In this document: positions 35,335 through 46,395 of the stretch, in pieces | How the letters are laid out: each line of letters begins with the position of its first letter | Position numbering within the stretch: position 1 is the first letter of the stretch | NCBI RefSeq assembly: GCF_001428845.1 | Contig: NZ_LMIU01000024.1 | Span: 250,542-314,541, forward strand | Reading direction: 5' to 3' | From: Achromobacter sp. Root83 | GTDB lineage: Bacteria; Pseudomonadota; Gammaproteobacteria; Burkholderiales; Burkholderiaceae_B | DNA: 64,000 nt | The notes under the pieces: model-generated | Seen by the model: only the letters and a program-made list of their open reading frames with translations | The model's database searches: none | Told to the model about the DNA's origin: nothing | Program-made: the position numbers and the translations under genes

Positions 35335-37020
35335 TCAGGATGCGGCAAGGCGCGCTTTGTCGCGCAGGCTTGTCAGGGTGGCCCGCGGCGTAATCACCTC
35401 GGGGTCTAGGCTGAGTTCGATCAGATAGGGCGAGCCGCTGTCCAGCGCACGCGCCAGGGCGGGCTCGAAGTCGTCGTGCCGGGCCACGCGTTCGGCGGGC
35501 ACGCCGAACGATTCCGCATAGGCCACGAAGTCGGGGTTGCAGAGGTCCGTGCCGATGGTCCTGCCGGGGTAGTTCACTTCCTGGTGCATGCGGATCGTGC
35601 CGTACATGCCGTTGTTGAACACGATGAAGACGACGGCCAGGCGATGCTGTTTGACGGTGGCCAGTTCTTGCGAGGTCATCAGGAAGCAGCCGTCGCCGGC
35701 CAGGCAGACCACCTGGCGGTCGGGATGGCGCAGCTTGGCCGCGATGGCGGCAGGCACGCCGTAGCCCATGGCGCCGCTGGTGGGCGCAAGCTGGGTGCGA
35801 GGATGGCTGAATCGGTAGTAGCGATGCGCCCAGGCGCTGTAGTTGCCGGCGCCGTTGGTCAGGATGGCACGCGGATCCAGGCGCTCGCGCAAGGCGGTGA
35901 TGACGCGCGCGGGGTCCATGCGCAGCTCGGTCGCGGGCGGCTCCGTGTAGCGCAGGTAGCTCTGGCGCAGCCCGTCCAGCCAGCCGCGCCAGGGGATGGC
36001 ATTCAGCGGTCCGAGTCCGGCGGCCTGATCGGCAAAGGCGTTCAGGTCCGACTGTATTTTCAGCGCGGGCTGGTACACGCGGCCCAGCTCTTCGGGGCTG
36101 GCCAGCACATGGATCAAGGTCTGCCTGGGCACGGGAGACTGCAGCAGCGTATAGCCGCCGGTCACCATTTCGCCCAGGCGCGCGCCCACCGCCAGGATCA
36201 CGTCGGCGCGGCGCACGGCGTCGGCCAGTTCGGGGTTCACGCCGATGCCCACTTCGCCCACGTACTGCGAATGATGGTTGTCGAACAGATCCTGGCGGCG
36301 GAACGAACACGCCACCGGCAGGCCGTTCAGGCTGGCGTAGCGGGTCAGGTTGTCCAGGCCCGCGTCGGTCCAGCCCGAGCCGCCCACGATCATCAGCGGC
36401 CGCTGCGCGCCGGCCAGCAAGGCGCGCATGCTGGCCAGCGCCTCGGGCGCGGGGTGGGCGTGTGGAACCTGTATCGTGCCGCAAGACTGCGCAAAGGCCG
36501 ATTCGGTCAGCATGTCCTCGGGCAGCGCCAGCACGACGGGACCCGGCCGGCCCGACATCGCCACCGAGAAGGCGCGGTTCATGTATTCGGTGACGCGCGC
36601 CGCGCTGTCGATCTGCGCCACCCATTTGGTGAACTGCCCGAACATGCGGCGGTAGTCGATTTCCTGAAACGCTTCGCGCTCGACCATGTCGCTGCCGACC
36701 TGGCCCACCAGCACGATGAGCGGCGTGGAATCCTGAAACGCCGTCTGCACGCCGATGCTGGCATTGGTTGCGCCGGGGCCGCGCGTGACCATGCAGATGC
36801 CGGGCCGGCCCGTCAGCTTGCCGTGCGCCTCGGCCATGAAGGCGGCCGCGCCCTCGTGGCGGCAGGACACCAGGCGTATCCGGTCCTGTTCGGCGTACAG
36901 CGCGTCCAGCACATCCAGATAGCTTTCTCCGGGAACACCGAAAACGGTGTCCACGCCGTGTTCCAGCAGCGCGCGCACCACATGCTGGCCGCCCGTCATC
37001 AAGGTTGGGGTGTCGTTCAT
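35335..37020 (-). CDS. Thiamine pyrophosphate-dependent enzyme, acetolactate synthase-like
   Basis: A 561-residue protein with the three POX/ALS domains. The N-terminal PYR domain carries the cofactor-activating Glu56 (VSCRHEGAAAFMAEA), the middle domain is Rossmann-like, and the C-terminal PP domain has the TPP/Mg motif GDGCFLMTSQELATVKQ to NNGMYG. It could be an acetolactate synthase-like, benzoylformate decarboxylase-like or sulfoacetaldehyde-type lyase; sequence alone does not decide. No small regulatory ilvN-type subunit follows, arguing against biosynthetic AHAS. It is likely regulated by the AraC protein upstream. Confidence 0.9.
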   Translation of the reverse strand: MNDTPTLMTGGQHVVRALLEHGVDTVFGVPGESYLDVLDALYAEQDRIRLVSCRHEGAAAFMAEAHGKLTGRPGICMVTRGPGATNASIGVQTAFQDSTPLIVLVGQVGSDMVEREAFQEIDYRRMFGQFTKWVAQIDSAARVTEYMNRAFSVAMSGRPGPVVLALPEDMLTESAFAQSCGTIQVPHAHPAPEALASMRALLAGAQRPLMIVGGSGWTDAGLDNLTRYASLNGLPVACSFRRQDLFDNHHSQYVGEVGIGVNPELADAVRRADVILAVGARLGEMVTGGYTLLQSPVPRQTLIHVLASPEELGRVYQPALKIQSDLNAFADQAAGLGPLNAIPWRGWLDGLRQSYLRYTEPPATELRMDPARVITALRERLDPRAILTNGAGNYSAWAHRYYRFSHPRTQLAPTSGAMGYGVPAAIAAKLRHPDRQVVCLAGDGCFLMTSQELATVKQHRLAVVFIVFNNGMYGTIRMHQEVNYPGRTIGTDLCNPDFVAYAESFGVPAERVARHDDFEPALARALDSGSPYLIELSLDPEVITPRATLTSLRDKARLAAS

Positions 37021-37150
37021 CGCAGTTTCAATCAGGCCGCAAGGCGGCGGGGGTTGAGTTCGGATGAACTTTACGCAGCCCGGCGGCGGGCGCGTTAGGA
37101 CAGATCGGAGCTTGTGTTGTACTTTTTCGCGGATCTGCCCGGCGCGGCCG

Positions 37151-38050
37151 TCATTCGATCGGGCGGTAGTGCTTCTTGCGGAAATCGCCCGGCGTGCAGC
37201 CGGTGCGCTTCTTGAAGAAGCGCGCGAAGTAGGCCGGATCCTCGAAATTGAGCTGAAACGCGATTTCGGCGATGCCCATGGCCGTATTGCTGAGCAAGCG
37301 CTTGGCTTCGAGCGCGATGCGCTCCTGCACCAACTGGCTGGCGGTGCGCCCGACGCTGCGCTTGACCGCCTCGTTGAGCTGGCGTTCGCTTACGCACAGC
37401 GCATCGGCGTACTGGCGGACGGCCCCGAAATCCAGATAGTGTTCCTCGATCAGCATGGTGAACCGCTTGGCCAGCGAATAACTGGGGCCGGCGGCGGCTT
37501 CGCGCTCGTCGGCCGGATAGAGCCGGCGCAGCTGCGTCAGCAGAATCAGCAGATAGGAGCGCACCACGTCGAAACGCCCGGTCTGGCGGTCGCGGGTTTC
37601 GCGTTCGATTTCATCCAGCAGCGGCAGCATGCCGTCATGCTGCTCACGCGTGAGATACAGGGCGGGCGAGCCTCCCGCCACATGGAAGAAGGGAAATTTG
37701 GCGATGTCGTCCGCCCGCGGGAACATGTGGGCGAAGAAGTCCGTGCTGATGTTCAACACATAGCCGCGCGGCTTGACCGAGGATGTCCAGGCGTGGATCT
37801 GGCCGGGCGACAGAAAGAAAACCGAGTGGTCGCGCACTTCGTGTTGCTCGAAGTCCAGCATGTGCGTGCCGTGCGCTTCGCTCATCCAGAGCAGATGGTA
37901 GTAGTTGTGCCGGTGCAGAAAACCGCGCGGGATGTCGTCGCGGTCTTCCAGGCGCACAAGATCGAAGTAGAACGAACCCTCGCCCGAAAAATCCGAGGAT
38001 TCAAAGGTGGGAAACGGTTCGGGGTAGGGCGAATTCGTGCCTGCGGACAA
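37151..38050 (-). CDS. AraC-family transcriptional regulator
   Basis: A 299-residue regulator. An N-terminal cupin-like sensing domain (residues ~20-160) contains HRHNYYHLLWMSEAHGTHML. Two C-terminal HTH motifs follow, the second ending MGIAEIAFQLNFEDPAYFARFFKKRTGCTPGDFRKKHY. It lies on the same strand, 130 bp upstream of the TPP enzyme gene, and probably activates that unit in response to its substrate. Confidence 0.93.
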   Translation of the reverse strand: MSAGTNSPYPEPFPTFESSDFSGEGSFYFDLVRLEDRDDIPRGFLHRHNYYHLLWMSEAHGTHMLDFEQHEVRDHSVFFLSPGQIHAWTSSVKPRGYVLNISTDFFAHMFPRADDIAKFPFFHVAGGSPALYLTREQHDGMLPLLDEIERETRDRQTGRFDVVRSYLLILLTQLRRLYPADEREAAAGPSYSLAKRFTMLIEEHYLDFGAVRQYADALCVSERQLNEAVKRSVGRTASQLVQERIALEAKRLLSNTAMGIAEIAFQLNFEDPAYFARFFKKRTGCTPGDFRKKHYRPIE

Positions 38051-38142
38051 GCGGGAGTCTCCTTGACCGCGCGCGTGGCGGCTCTATTTTTCGCCATCAT
38101 AAAGGCAAACGCCGCCGACCCCGCAAGCCCGGGCCGGCCGTG

Positions 38143-40446
<2,304 letters not shown>

Positions 40447-40478
40447 CGTCCCACACCTTCAAATAAGCTGATGTGGCA

Positions 40479-40509
40479 ATTGAACACCTTGGAGTTACTA
40501 TAGGGTCAA
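40479..40509 (-). promoter_or_regulatory. MerR-type promoter/operator of the metal ATPase
   Basis: On the minus strand TTGACC (40509-40504) and TTCAAT (40484-40479) are separated by 19 bp, the long spacer that MerR proteins untwist. The spacer holds an imperfect dyad (40486-40506, arms ACCTTGG and TATAGGGT around AGTTAC) close to known CadR/PbrR sites. Confidence 0.85.
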
Positions 40510-40547
40510 CCCCCCTCAATCATTCGGATTCGATCCGGGAGACAACG

Positions 40548-40982
40548 ATGCGTATCGGCGAATTGGCGACGGCGGCCGGCACCACGGTCGAAACCGTCAG
40601 GTATTACGAAAAGGAAGGGCTGCTTCCCGCACCGGACCGGGGGCTGAACAACTACCGCAGCTACGGGCAGCCTCACCTGGAGCGGCTGCGCCTGATCCGC
40701 AATTGCAGGGCGCTGGATATGACGCAGGACGAGATCCGCGCCATCCTGTCCCTGGCGGACAATCACCAGACGGGTTGCGGCCCCATCAACGAACTGTTCG
40801 ACGAACATATCGCGCACGTCGACGCCCGCATCGCGGAACTCACGCAGTTGAAGGCCCAGCTTGGAGAATTGCGCCAGCGCTGCCTGTCCGCCAGGCCCGA
40901 CACGGAAGACTGCGGCATCCTGCATGGCCTGAGCGAAATGCAGGTTGAAGAGCGCCAGGAGCGGCACACGCACCTGGGCTGA
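40548..40982 (+). CDS. cadR: MerR-family Cd/Pb/Zn-responsive regulator (CadR/PbrR-like)
   Basis: A 144-residue regulator with the MerR HTH (MRIGELATAAGTTVETVRYYEKEGLL), a dimer helix, and metal-site cysteines C77, C112 and C122. In CadR/PbrR the third cysteine is usually at about position 119, so the last ligand here is slightly shifted. A His-containing tail (HTHLG) ends the protein. It is divergent from the metal ATPase and should activate it on binding Cd(II), Pb(II) or Zn(II). Confidence 0.92.
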   Translation: MRIGELATAAGTTVETVRYYEKEGLLPAPDRGLNNYRSYGQPHLERLRLIRNCRALDMTQDEIRAILSLADNHQTGCGPINELFDEHIAHVDARIAELTQLKAQLGELRQRCLSARPDTEDCGILHGLSEMQVEERQERHTHLG

Positions 40983-41014
40983 AAGCCCGGCCAAGCCAGC
41001 CTACTAGGGAAACC

Positions 41015-41048
41015 CCGATCCGTTTACAACGGATCGGTGGATTGTTTT
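41015..41048 (+). terminator. Intrinsic terminator after cadR
   Basis: CCGATCCGTT and AACGGATCGG form a perfect 10-bp stem with a 3-base loop (41015-41037), followed by a T-rich run (ATTGTTTTG). It separates cadR from the CoA-transferase operon. Confidence 0.8.
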
Positions 41049-41080
41049 GCCTCATCTTGGCATGTAAGATGTCCAACATC
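41042..41080 (+). promoter_or_regulatory. Promoter and GntR-type operator for the CoA-transferase operon
   Basis: TTGTTT (41042-41047) and TAAGAT (41065-41070) are 17 bp apart. A short dyad GATGT-CCA-ACATC (41068-41080) with a TGT-N3-ACA core overlaps the -10 region and likely start. It fits control by the GntR protein encoded in the same operon at 42398. Confidence 0.55.
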
Positions 41081-41150
41081 CAACAAATGACGGAAGGCGC
41101 CGGTTTTCATCGGTCACCGTTCCGGTCAAGAAGATGCGAGGCAGACAAGC

Positions 41151-42332
41151 ATGGAATCAAAACCTCTGAGCCGGTTCACGGTTCTGGACCTGACCCGAGT
41201 GCGTTCCGGGCCGGCCGCGGTGCGCCAGTTCGCGGATTGGGGCGCCACGGTCATCAAGATCGAGGAACCCGGCGACGAGCAGGACGACAAGCCCGGCGGT
41301 TCCGCGCAGTTCGCCGATTACCAGAACACGCACCGCAATAAGCGCAGCGTGACGCTGAACCTGAAGCATCCCCAGGGGCGGGCGCTGTTTCTGGACCTGG
41401 TGCGCCAGGCCGATGTGGTGGTTGAAAACTATCGCCCCAACGTGAAGTTCAAGCTGGGCATCGACTACGAGTCACTGCGCAAGGTCAATCCGCGCATCGT
41501 CTATGCCAGCGTATCGGGCTTCGGGCAGGATGGCCCCTACGCCACTCGTCCGGGCCTGGACCAGATCGCGCAGGGAATCGGCGGTTTGATGTCCGTGACC
41601 GGCGAGCCCGGCCGCGGCCCGATGCGGGCAGGGATTCCCATCGCCGACCTGACCTCGGGCCTGTTCTGCGCAATCGGCATCTTCATTGCGCTGCTGGAAC
41701 GCGAAGTCTCGGGTCAGGGGCAGTGGGTCCAGACGTCGCTGCTGCAGTCGCAGGTTTGGATGATGGATTTCCAGGCGATGCGCTGGCTGATGAACGGCGA
41801 GGTCCCGGGTCAGAGCGGCAACGATCATCCCACCAGCAGCCCCACGGGCGTGTTTCCCACCCGGGACGGCTATATGAATATCGCCGCCATGGGCAACGAC
41901 ATCTATGCGCGCCTGTGCCGGGTGCTTGAGATCCCCGGTCTGATCGAAGACGAACGATTCCTGACGGTGCCGCTACGCGCGCGCAATCGCGCCGCGCTGA
42001 ACGCCGCCATCGGCGAACGCACCGCGACGCGCAATACGGCTGAGTGGATTGCGCTGATGAACGAACAGGGCGTGCCTTGCGGCCCGATCCTGGGCATGGA
42101 CCAGACTTTCGAGGACCCACAGGTGCGGCACCTGAATCTCAGCCGCCAGATCCAGCATCCCGGCCTGGGGCCGATTTCGGTGGTGGGGCAGCCGATGATC
42201 CTGAGCCGGACCGGGCCGGGCGAGATGGCGCCCGCGCCGGAGCGGGGCGAGCACAACGGCGACGTGTACGGCGGCATGCTCGGTCTGGCGCCGGCCGACC
42301 TGCGGCAGCTGGCCCAGGACGGCGTGATCTGA
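41151..42332 (+). CDS. CaiB/BaiF-family CoA transferase
   Basis: A 393-residue class III CoA transferase. It has FTVLDLTRVRSGPAAVRQFADWGATVIKIEEP at the N-terminus, RPNVKFKLGIDYE, and the catalytic aspartate in IADLTSG near residue 168. It moves CoA between carboxylic acids. It is the first gene of a probable operon with a GntR regulator, a crotonase-fold protein and a Bug binding protein, suggesting activation and breakdown of an imported acid. Confidence 0.93.
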   Translation: MESKPLSRFTVLDLTRVRSGPAAVRQFADWGATVIKIEEPGDEQDDKPGGSAQFADYQNTHRNKRSVTLNLKHPQGRALFLDLVRQADVVVENYRPNVKFKLGIDYESLRKVNPRIVYASVSGFGQDGPYATRPGLDQIAQGIGGLMSVTGEPGRGPMRAGIPIADLTSGLFCAIGIFIALLEREVSGQGQWVQTSLLQSQVWMMDFQAMRWLMNGEVPGQSGNDHPTSSPTGVFPTRDGYMNIAAMGNDIYARLCRVLEIPGLIEDERFLTVPLRARNRAALNAAIGERTATRNTAEWIALMNEQGVPCGPILGMDQTFEDPQVRHLNLSRQIQHPGLGPISVVGQPMILSRTGPGEMAPAPERGEHNGDVYGGMLGLAPADLRQLAQDGVI

Positions 42333-42397
42333 CGCGAGAAGGCTAATATCGCCGCCATGGCCGCCGGAAACAGGGCGGCCCCGACGGAGCCCGCCCC

Positions 42398-43144
42398 ATG
42401 ATGAACGCCACTTCCACCGCCACCGACCAGGTTTTTTCCAGCCTGGGACGTCCTGACAATCTGCCCGACGAGATCGCGGCGCAGATTCGCCAGAAGATCG
42501 TCTCGGGCGAGTTCGAGCCGGGCCAGCGCCTGCCCACGGAATTCGAACTGGCCCAGATGTTCGCGGTCAGCCGGAATGTCGTGCGCGAAGCGATCGCCCG
42601 CCTGAAGCTGTCGGGGTACGTGGACACCCGGCGCGGCGTGGGCACCTTCGTGGCGCTGGACATGGGCACGCGCAATTTCGAGATTGCGCCCGAGGACCTG
42701 CTGCAGCCCGAGCCGCTGGCGCATATTTTCTGGCTGCGGGTCGAACTGGAGTCGGGCGCGGCCGCGCAAGCGGCGCTGCATCGCAAGCCCGAGCAGATCG
42801 AGACCCTGCGACAGGCCCTGTTGAAGGTCGACGCCGCCGGCAATGACTGGCAGGCGGGCGCCGACCATGCGCTCGACTTCCACATGGCGGTGGGCGAGGC
42901 GACCAACAATCCTTATTTTGTCCGGTTGCTCGCGCACCTGCGGCACGTGTTCCGCGGCGCCGTGCGCACGCTGCGCTACACCAGCGCCGGCACTGAACGC
43001 GTGGCTGAGATCGAGCGCGAGCACCACCTGATTTTCGATGCGATCGCCGCGGGCGACAGCGATGCGGCGCGACAGGCCATGCGCACGCACCTGACCAACG
43101 GCATTCAAAGACACCAGACAGTCATACAAGGAAAGCAACCGTGA
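42398..43144 (+). CDS. GntR-family (FadR subfamily) transcriptional regulator
   Basis: A 248-residue regulator with a winged HTH (GQRLPTEFELAQMFAVSRNVVREAIARL, RRGVGTFV) and a C-terminal FCD domain with conserved His (HHLIFDAI). Either of two adjacent ATGs (42398, 42401) could start it. The stop overlaps the next ATG, so it is part of the CoA-transferase operon and probably autoregulates through the dyad at 41068-41080. Confidence 0.92.
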   Translation: MMNATSTATDQVFSSLGRPDNLPDEIAAQIRQKIVSGEFEPGQRLPTEFELAQMFAVSRNVVREAIARLKLSGYVDTRRGVGTFVALDMGTRNFEIAPEDLLQPEPLAHIFWLRVELESGAAAQAALHRKPEQIETLRQALLKVDAAGNDWQAGADHALDFHMAVGEATNNPYFVRLLAHLRHVFRGAVRTLRYTSAGTERVAEIEREHHLIFDAIAAGDSDAARQAMRTHLTNGIQRHQTVIQGKQP

Positions 43145-43956
43145 ACATCCAACGCATCCTGCAGGGCGAGATCACCGATCACATCGTGGCTGAAAAGCGC
43201 GGCGCGGCGGGTTGGCTGACATTCAACGATCCGCAGCGGCACAACGCCGTTTCGTATGCGATGTGGGAAGCCATTCCGGTCGTGCTGAAGGCGTTCGGAC
43301 AGGATCCGGAGATCCGCGCGGTGGTGCTGCAGGGAGCGGGTGGCAAGGCGTTCGTCAGCGGCGCGAACATTTCGCAGTTCGATACCTTGCGTAGCGGCGA
43401 AGAGGCGGTCCAGGCCTACGAGGTCGTCGCCGAGGCGGCGCAGTTGGCGCTCTACGACTACGACAAGCCGACACTGGCGTACATCCAGGGCTATTGCATC
43501 GGTGGCGGCTTGAACATTGCCTTGTGCTGCGATATCCGGCTGGCGTCGGAAGGCAGTTCGTTCGCGATCCCCGCGGGCAAGCTGGGGCTGGGCTATCGGT
43601 TGACCGCGATCCGCAACCTGGTCACGGCGGTCGGCCCGGCCAATGCACTGGAGATCTTCCTGACGGCAGCGCGCTATACGGCGCAAGAGGCCAAGGACCT
43701 GGGCCTGCTCAGCAAGGTGGCGCCCGCCGAGGAATTGCCCGCGGTGCTGGACAAGATGCTGTCCCAGATCCAGGCCAATGCGCCGCTGACGTTGCGCGCC
43801 GGTAAACGGATGATCCGTCAGATGCAGCAGCTCGGGCCCGAGGTCGACGTGGAAGGCATGCGCCGTCTGGTCATGGAGTGTTTCGAAAGCAACGACTATC
43901 GCGAAGGCCGCAAGGCGTTCGCGGAGAAAAGAGCGCCGGTTTTCACCGGCACCTGA
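43141..43956 (+). CDS. Crotonase-fold protein lacking both hydratase glutamates
   Basis: A 271-residue crotonase-superfamily protein with the oxyanion-hole segments GKAFVSGANISQF and YCIGGGLNIALCCDIRLAS. In enoyl-CoA hydratase two glutamates act in GGGCELAM and in the PE-x-x-LG segment. Here these are N (GGGLNIAL) and the AGKLGLG stretch with no Glu. Simple hydratase activity is therefore unlikely; isomerase, hydrolase, decarboxylase or dehalogenase-type chemistry is possible. It is coupled to the GntR gene by an ATG/stop overlap and belongs to the CoA-transferase operon. Confidence 0.88.
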   Translation: MNIQRILQGEITDHIVAEKRGAAGWLTFNDPQRHNAVSYAMWEAIPVVLKAFGQDPEIRAVVLQGAGGKAFVSGANISQFDTLRSGEEAVQAYEVVAEAAQLALYDYDKPTLAYIQGYCIGGGLNIALCCDIRLASEGSSFAIPAGKLGLGYRLTAIRNLVTAVGPANALEIFLTAARYTAQEAKDLGLLSKVAPAEELPAVLDKMLSQIQANAPLTLRAGKRMIRQMQQLGPEVDVEGMRRLVMECFESNDYREGRKAFAEKRAPVFTGT

Positions 43957-44132
43957 TTCCGGCGCCAGGCCGGATTCCCCACGCAGGTTCCAGGACCGCG
44001 CTTTCCCGGCGCGGCCCGGGGACGGCTGCGTCTTGAATCCGGCTTCGTTCCGGTTCCCCCGGCATCCGCCCCGATTCCCCGGAAGGCGAAGCCACAGATC
44101 GCGCAGGCAAGCGCGGCGACGAGGAGACAGAT

Positions 44133-45116
44133 ATGAAAACGACTACCCTGAAATTGGCGCTGGCCGGACTGGCATGGGCATGCGCTACGGCGCCGGCTCA
44201 TGCCCAGGGCGGCTACCCCAGCCAGCCGATCCGCATCATCGTGGGCTACTCCGCGGGCGGGACGACCGACATCCTGGCGCGGGCGCTCGGCGAACAGCTC
44301 AGCAAGGAGCTCAAGCAGCCCATCATCATCGAGAACAAGGCCGGCGCCGCTGGCAATATCGCCGCGGCCGCGGTGCAGCAGGCCGCGCCCGACGGCTACA
44401 CCCTGTTCATGGCCACCGTGTCCAGCCATGGCATCAATCCGGCCGTGTACAGGAAGTCGCTGGGATACGATCCCGTGGGCGGCTTCACGCCGGTCAGCAT
44501 GATCGCGTCGATTCCGCTGGTGCTGGTTGCAAATCCCAAGCTTCCCGTCAAGTCCGTGGCTGACCTGGTCGAGCTGGCGCGCGCCAAGCCGGGCGACCTG
44601 AACTACTCGTCCAGCGGCAACGGTTCTCCGGTTCACGTCGCGGGCGCCATGTTCGCCTCGGAAGCGCACGTGACGATTCAGCACGTGCCGTATCGCGGCG
44701 GCGCGCTGGCCAATTCCTCGGTCATGAGCGGCGAAACGCAGTTCAGCTTCGCGACCCTGCCGGCGGCGCTGCCTCAGGTCAAGGCCGGCAGCCTGCGTGC
44801 CCTTGCCGTCACCACGCGCGAGCGTTCGACCGAACTGCCGGATGTGCCCACCGTCGCCGAAACGACCTCGTTCAAGGGCTACGAGATCAACACGTGGAAC
44901 GCGCTGATGGCACCCAAGGGCACGCCAGACGCCGTCGTTGATGTGCTGAACAAGGCAGTCGCCCGGGCCCTGGCCATGCCGGCCCTGCAAACCCGCTTCA
45001 AGGGCGAAGGCGCGACCCCCGGCGCAAGCAGCCCGGCGGAGCTGGGCCAGTTCGTCAACGCGGAACTGGCGCGGTGGGCGACGGTCATCAAGGAAGTGAA
45101 CATCCAGATTGAATGA
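44133..45116 (+). CDS. Tripartite tricarboxylate-type (Bug) periplasmic binding protein
   Basis: A 327-residue protein with a signal peptide (MKTTTLKLALAGLAWACAT, cleavage near AHAQG). The Bug motifs are IRIIVGYSAGGTTDILAR, IIIENKAGAAGN and DGYTLFMAT. It lies 176 bp after the crotonase-fold gene and is probably the extracytoplasmic receptor for the substrate of the CoA-transferase operon. No permease genes are present. Confidence 0.92.
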   Translation: MKTTTLKLALAGLAWACATAPAHAQGGYPSQPIRIIVGYSAGGTTDILARALGEQLSKELKQPIIIENKAGAAGNIAAAAVQQAAPDGYTLFMATVSSHGINPAVYRKSLGYDPVGGFTPVSMIASIPLVLVANPKLPVKSVADLVELARAKPGDLNYSSSGNGSPVHVAGAMFASEAHVTIQHVPYRGGALANSSVMSGETQFSFATLPAALPQVKAGSLRALAVTTRERSTELPDVPTVAETTSFKGYEINTWNALMAPKGTPDAVVDVLNKAVARALAMPALQTRFKGEGATPGASSPAELGQFVNAELARWATVIKEVNIQIE

Positions 45117-45204
45117 CCTCTGGCCCCGCGTGGAGATGGCGCGGGCGGGGAAGGGACTTGGCGTACTATGAGAATCTGTTTCTTTCCCATTTGCGCCTGA
45201 ATCA

Positions 45205-45798
45205 ATGACCGTATCCCAGACCGCCACGCCCTTGCATGCCCTGAACACGCGCCGTTCCTTCAAATTCCTGCGGGCGCCGGCGCCCAAGCCCGACGAACTC
45301 GAACAGATCCTGCAGGCCGCCATGTCGGCCCCCGATCACGGCGCTCTGCGGCCATGGCGTTTCGTCGTGATCCAGGGCGAGGCCATCGGCAAGCTGGCGG
45401 ACGTGGCGCTGGACGCCGTCAAGCGCAGCGGCGATCCGCGCATGACGCCGGAAAAGGAAAAATCGGTGCGCGAATGGATGGCCGGCGTGCCGCTGTTCAT
45501 CGCCGTGGCGCAGAAGATCGCGCATGGCAACACCAAGATTCCGGAGCAGGAGCAGTTGCTGGCCACCGGCTGCGCCACCATGAACATGCTGAACGCCGTC
45601 CACATGCTGGGCTACGCCGCGTTCTGGAGCACGGGCATGGGCACCTACGCCGAAGACGTGCAGAACGCGCTGGGCCTGGACTCGCTGGATTACCGCTTCC
45701 TGGGCTTCCTGGCGGTGGGCACGCCGGCTTGCGCGGTGCCCCCGGCCAAGCGGCCGGACTACCGCGAATTCGTCACGGAGTGGACCGGGCCGGTCTGA
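45205..45798 (+). CDS. Nitroreductase-family flavoprotein (YdjA-like)
   Basis: A 197-residue FMN-binding nitroreductase-fold protein with the FMN-contact RRSFKFLRAPAP near the start, MSAPDHGALRPWRFVV, and the C-terminal GFLAVGTP segment. The size and SAPDHGALRPWRF motif match YdjA, a minimal nitroreductase. The physiological substrate is unknown. It sits upstream of the Fec-type iron system but has its own leader. Confidence 0.9.
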   Translation: MTVSQTATPLHALNTRRSFKFLRAPAPKPDELEQILQAAMSAPDHGALRPWRFVVIQGEAIGKLADVALDAVKRSGDPRMTPEKEKSVREWMAGVPLFIAVAQKIAHGNTKIPEQEQLLATGCATMNMLNAVHMLGYAAFWSTGMGTYAEDVQNALGLDSLDYRFLGFLAVGTPACAVPPAKRPDYREFVTEWTGPV

Positions 45799-45841
45799 GC
45801 CGGCTGGCGGTTGGCCATCGCGCTTGCGCGCCAGGCAATAA

Positions 45842-45864
45842 ATGACAATAATTCTTATTGTTAA
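45842..45864. promoter_or_regulatory. Fur box
   Basis: An AT-rich dyad ACAATAA-TTC-TTATTGT (45845-45861) within AATGACAATAATTCTTATTG matches the Fur consensus and lies 19-22 bp upstream of the sigma factor ATG. Iron repression of the sigma/anti-sigma/receptor operon is expected. Confidence 0.8.
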
Positions 45865-45882
45865 TTAGCTTGGCGCCTTGTT

Positions 45883-46395
45883 ATGTCCTCATCCGCGCAG
45901 CCCACGGAGCACGCCGCTGCCGAGCTGTATGAAACCCATCACTCCTGGCTGCAGACGTGGCTGCGGCGCAGGCTGGGGTGCCGCGAAGACGCCGCCGATC
46001 TTGCGCACGATACCTTCGTGCGGATCCTGTCGGGCCGCCAGGCCGAAGCGATCCGCGAGCCCCGGGCGTTCCTGACCACCCTGGCGCAGCGCGCGCTGTT
46101 CACCTTCTGGCGCCGGCGCGACCTGGAACGCGCCTATCTCGACAGCCTGCAGTCGCTGCCGCAGGCCAGCGCGCCCAGCGAAGAGAGCCGCGCGCTGGTG
46201 GTCGAGGCGCTGATGCATATCGACAGCGTCCTGCACCGCCTGCCGCGCAAGGCGCGCCAGGCTTTCCTGCACAGCCAGATCGATGAACTCAGCTACGCCG
46301 AGATCGCCGCCCGCATCGGCGTTTCCGCCATCACGGTGCGACGCTACATGAAGCAGGCCATCACGCTGTGCGTGGCGTCACGGCTGGCGCCATGA
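45883..46395 (+). CDS. ECF sigma factor, FecI-like
   Basis: A 170-residue sigma70-family ECF protein with region 2 (DAADLAHDTFVRIL, residues ~30-45) and region 4 (ELSYAEIAARIGVSAITVRRYMKQAI). In FecI systems it directs transcription of the adjacent receptor when released by the FecR-type protein. It is the first gene of the operon, directly behind a Fur box. The stop overlaps the FecR start (ATGA). Confidence 0.93.
   Translation: MSSSAQPTEHAAAELYETHHSWLQTWLRRRLGCREDAADLAHDTFVRILSGRQAEAIREPRAFLTTLAQRALFTFWRRRDLERAYLDSLQSLPQASAPSEESRALVVEALMHIDSVLHRLPRKARQAFLHSQIDELSYAEIAARIGVSAITVRRYMKQAITLCVASRLAP

Noticed and set aside
33771..35393. 540-residue plus-strand ORF opposite NIPSNAP and Bug genes
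   Set aside because: Antisense to two clear family members, with low-complexity composition.
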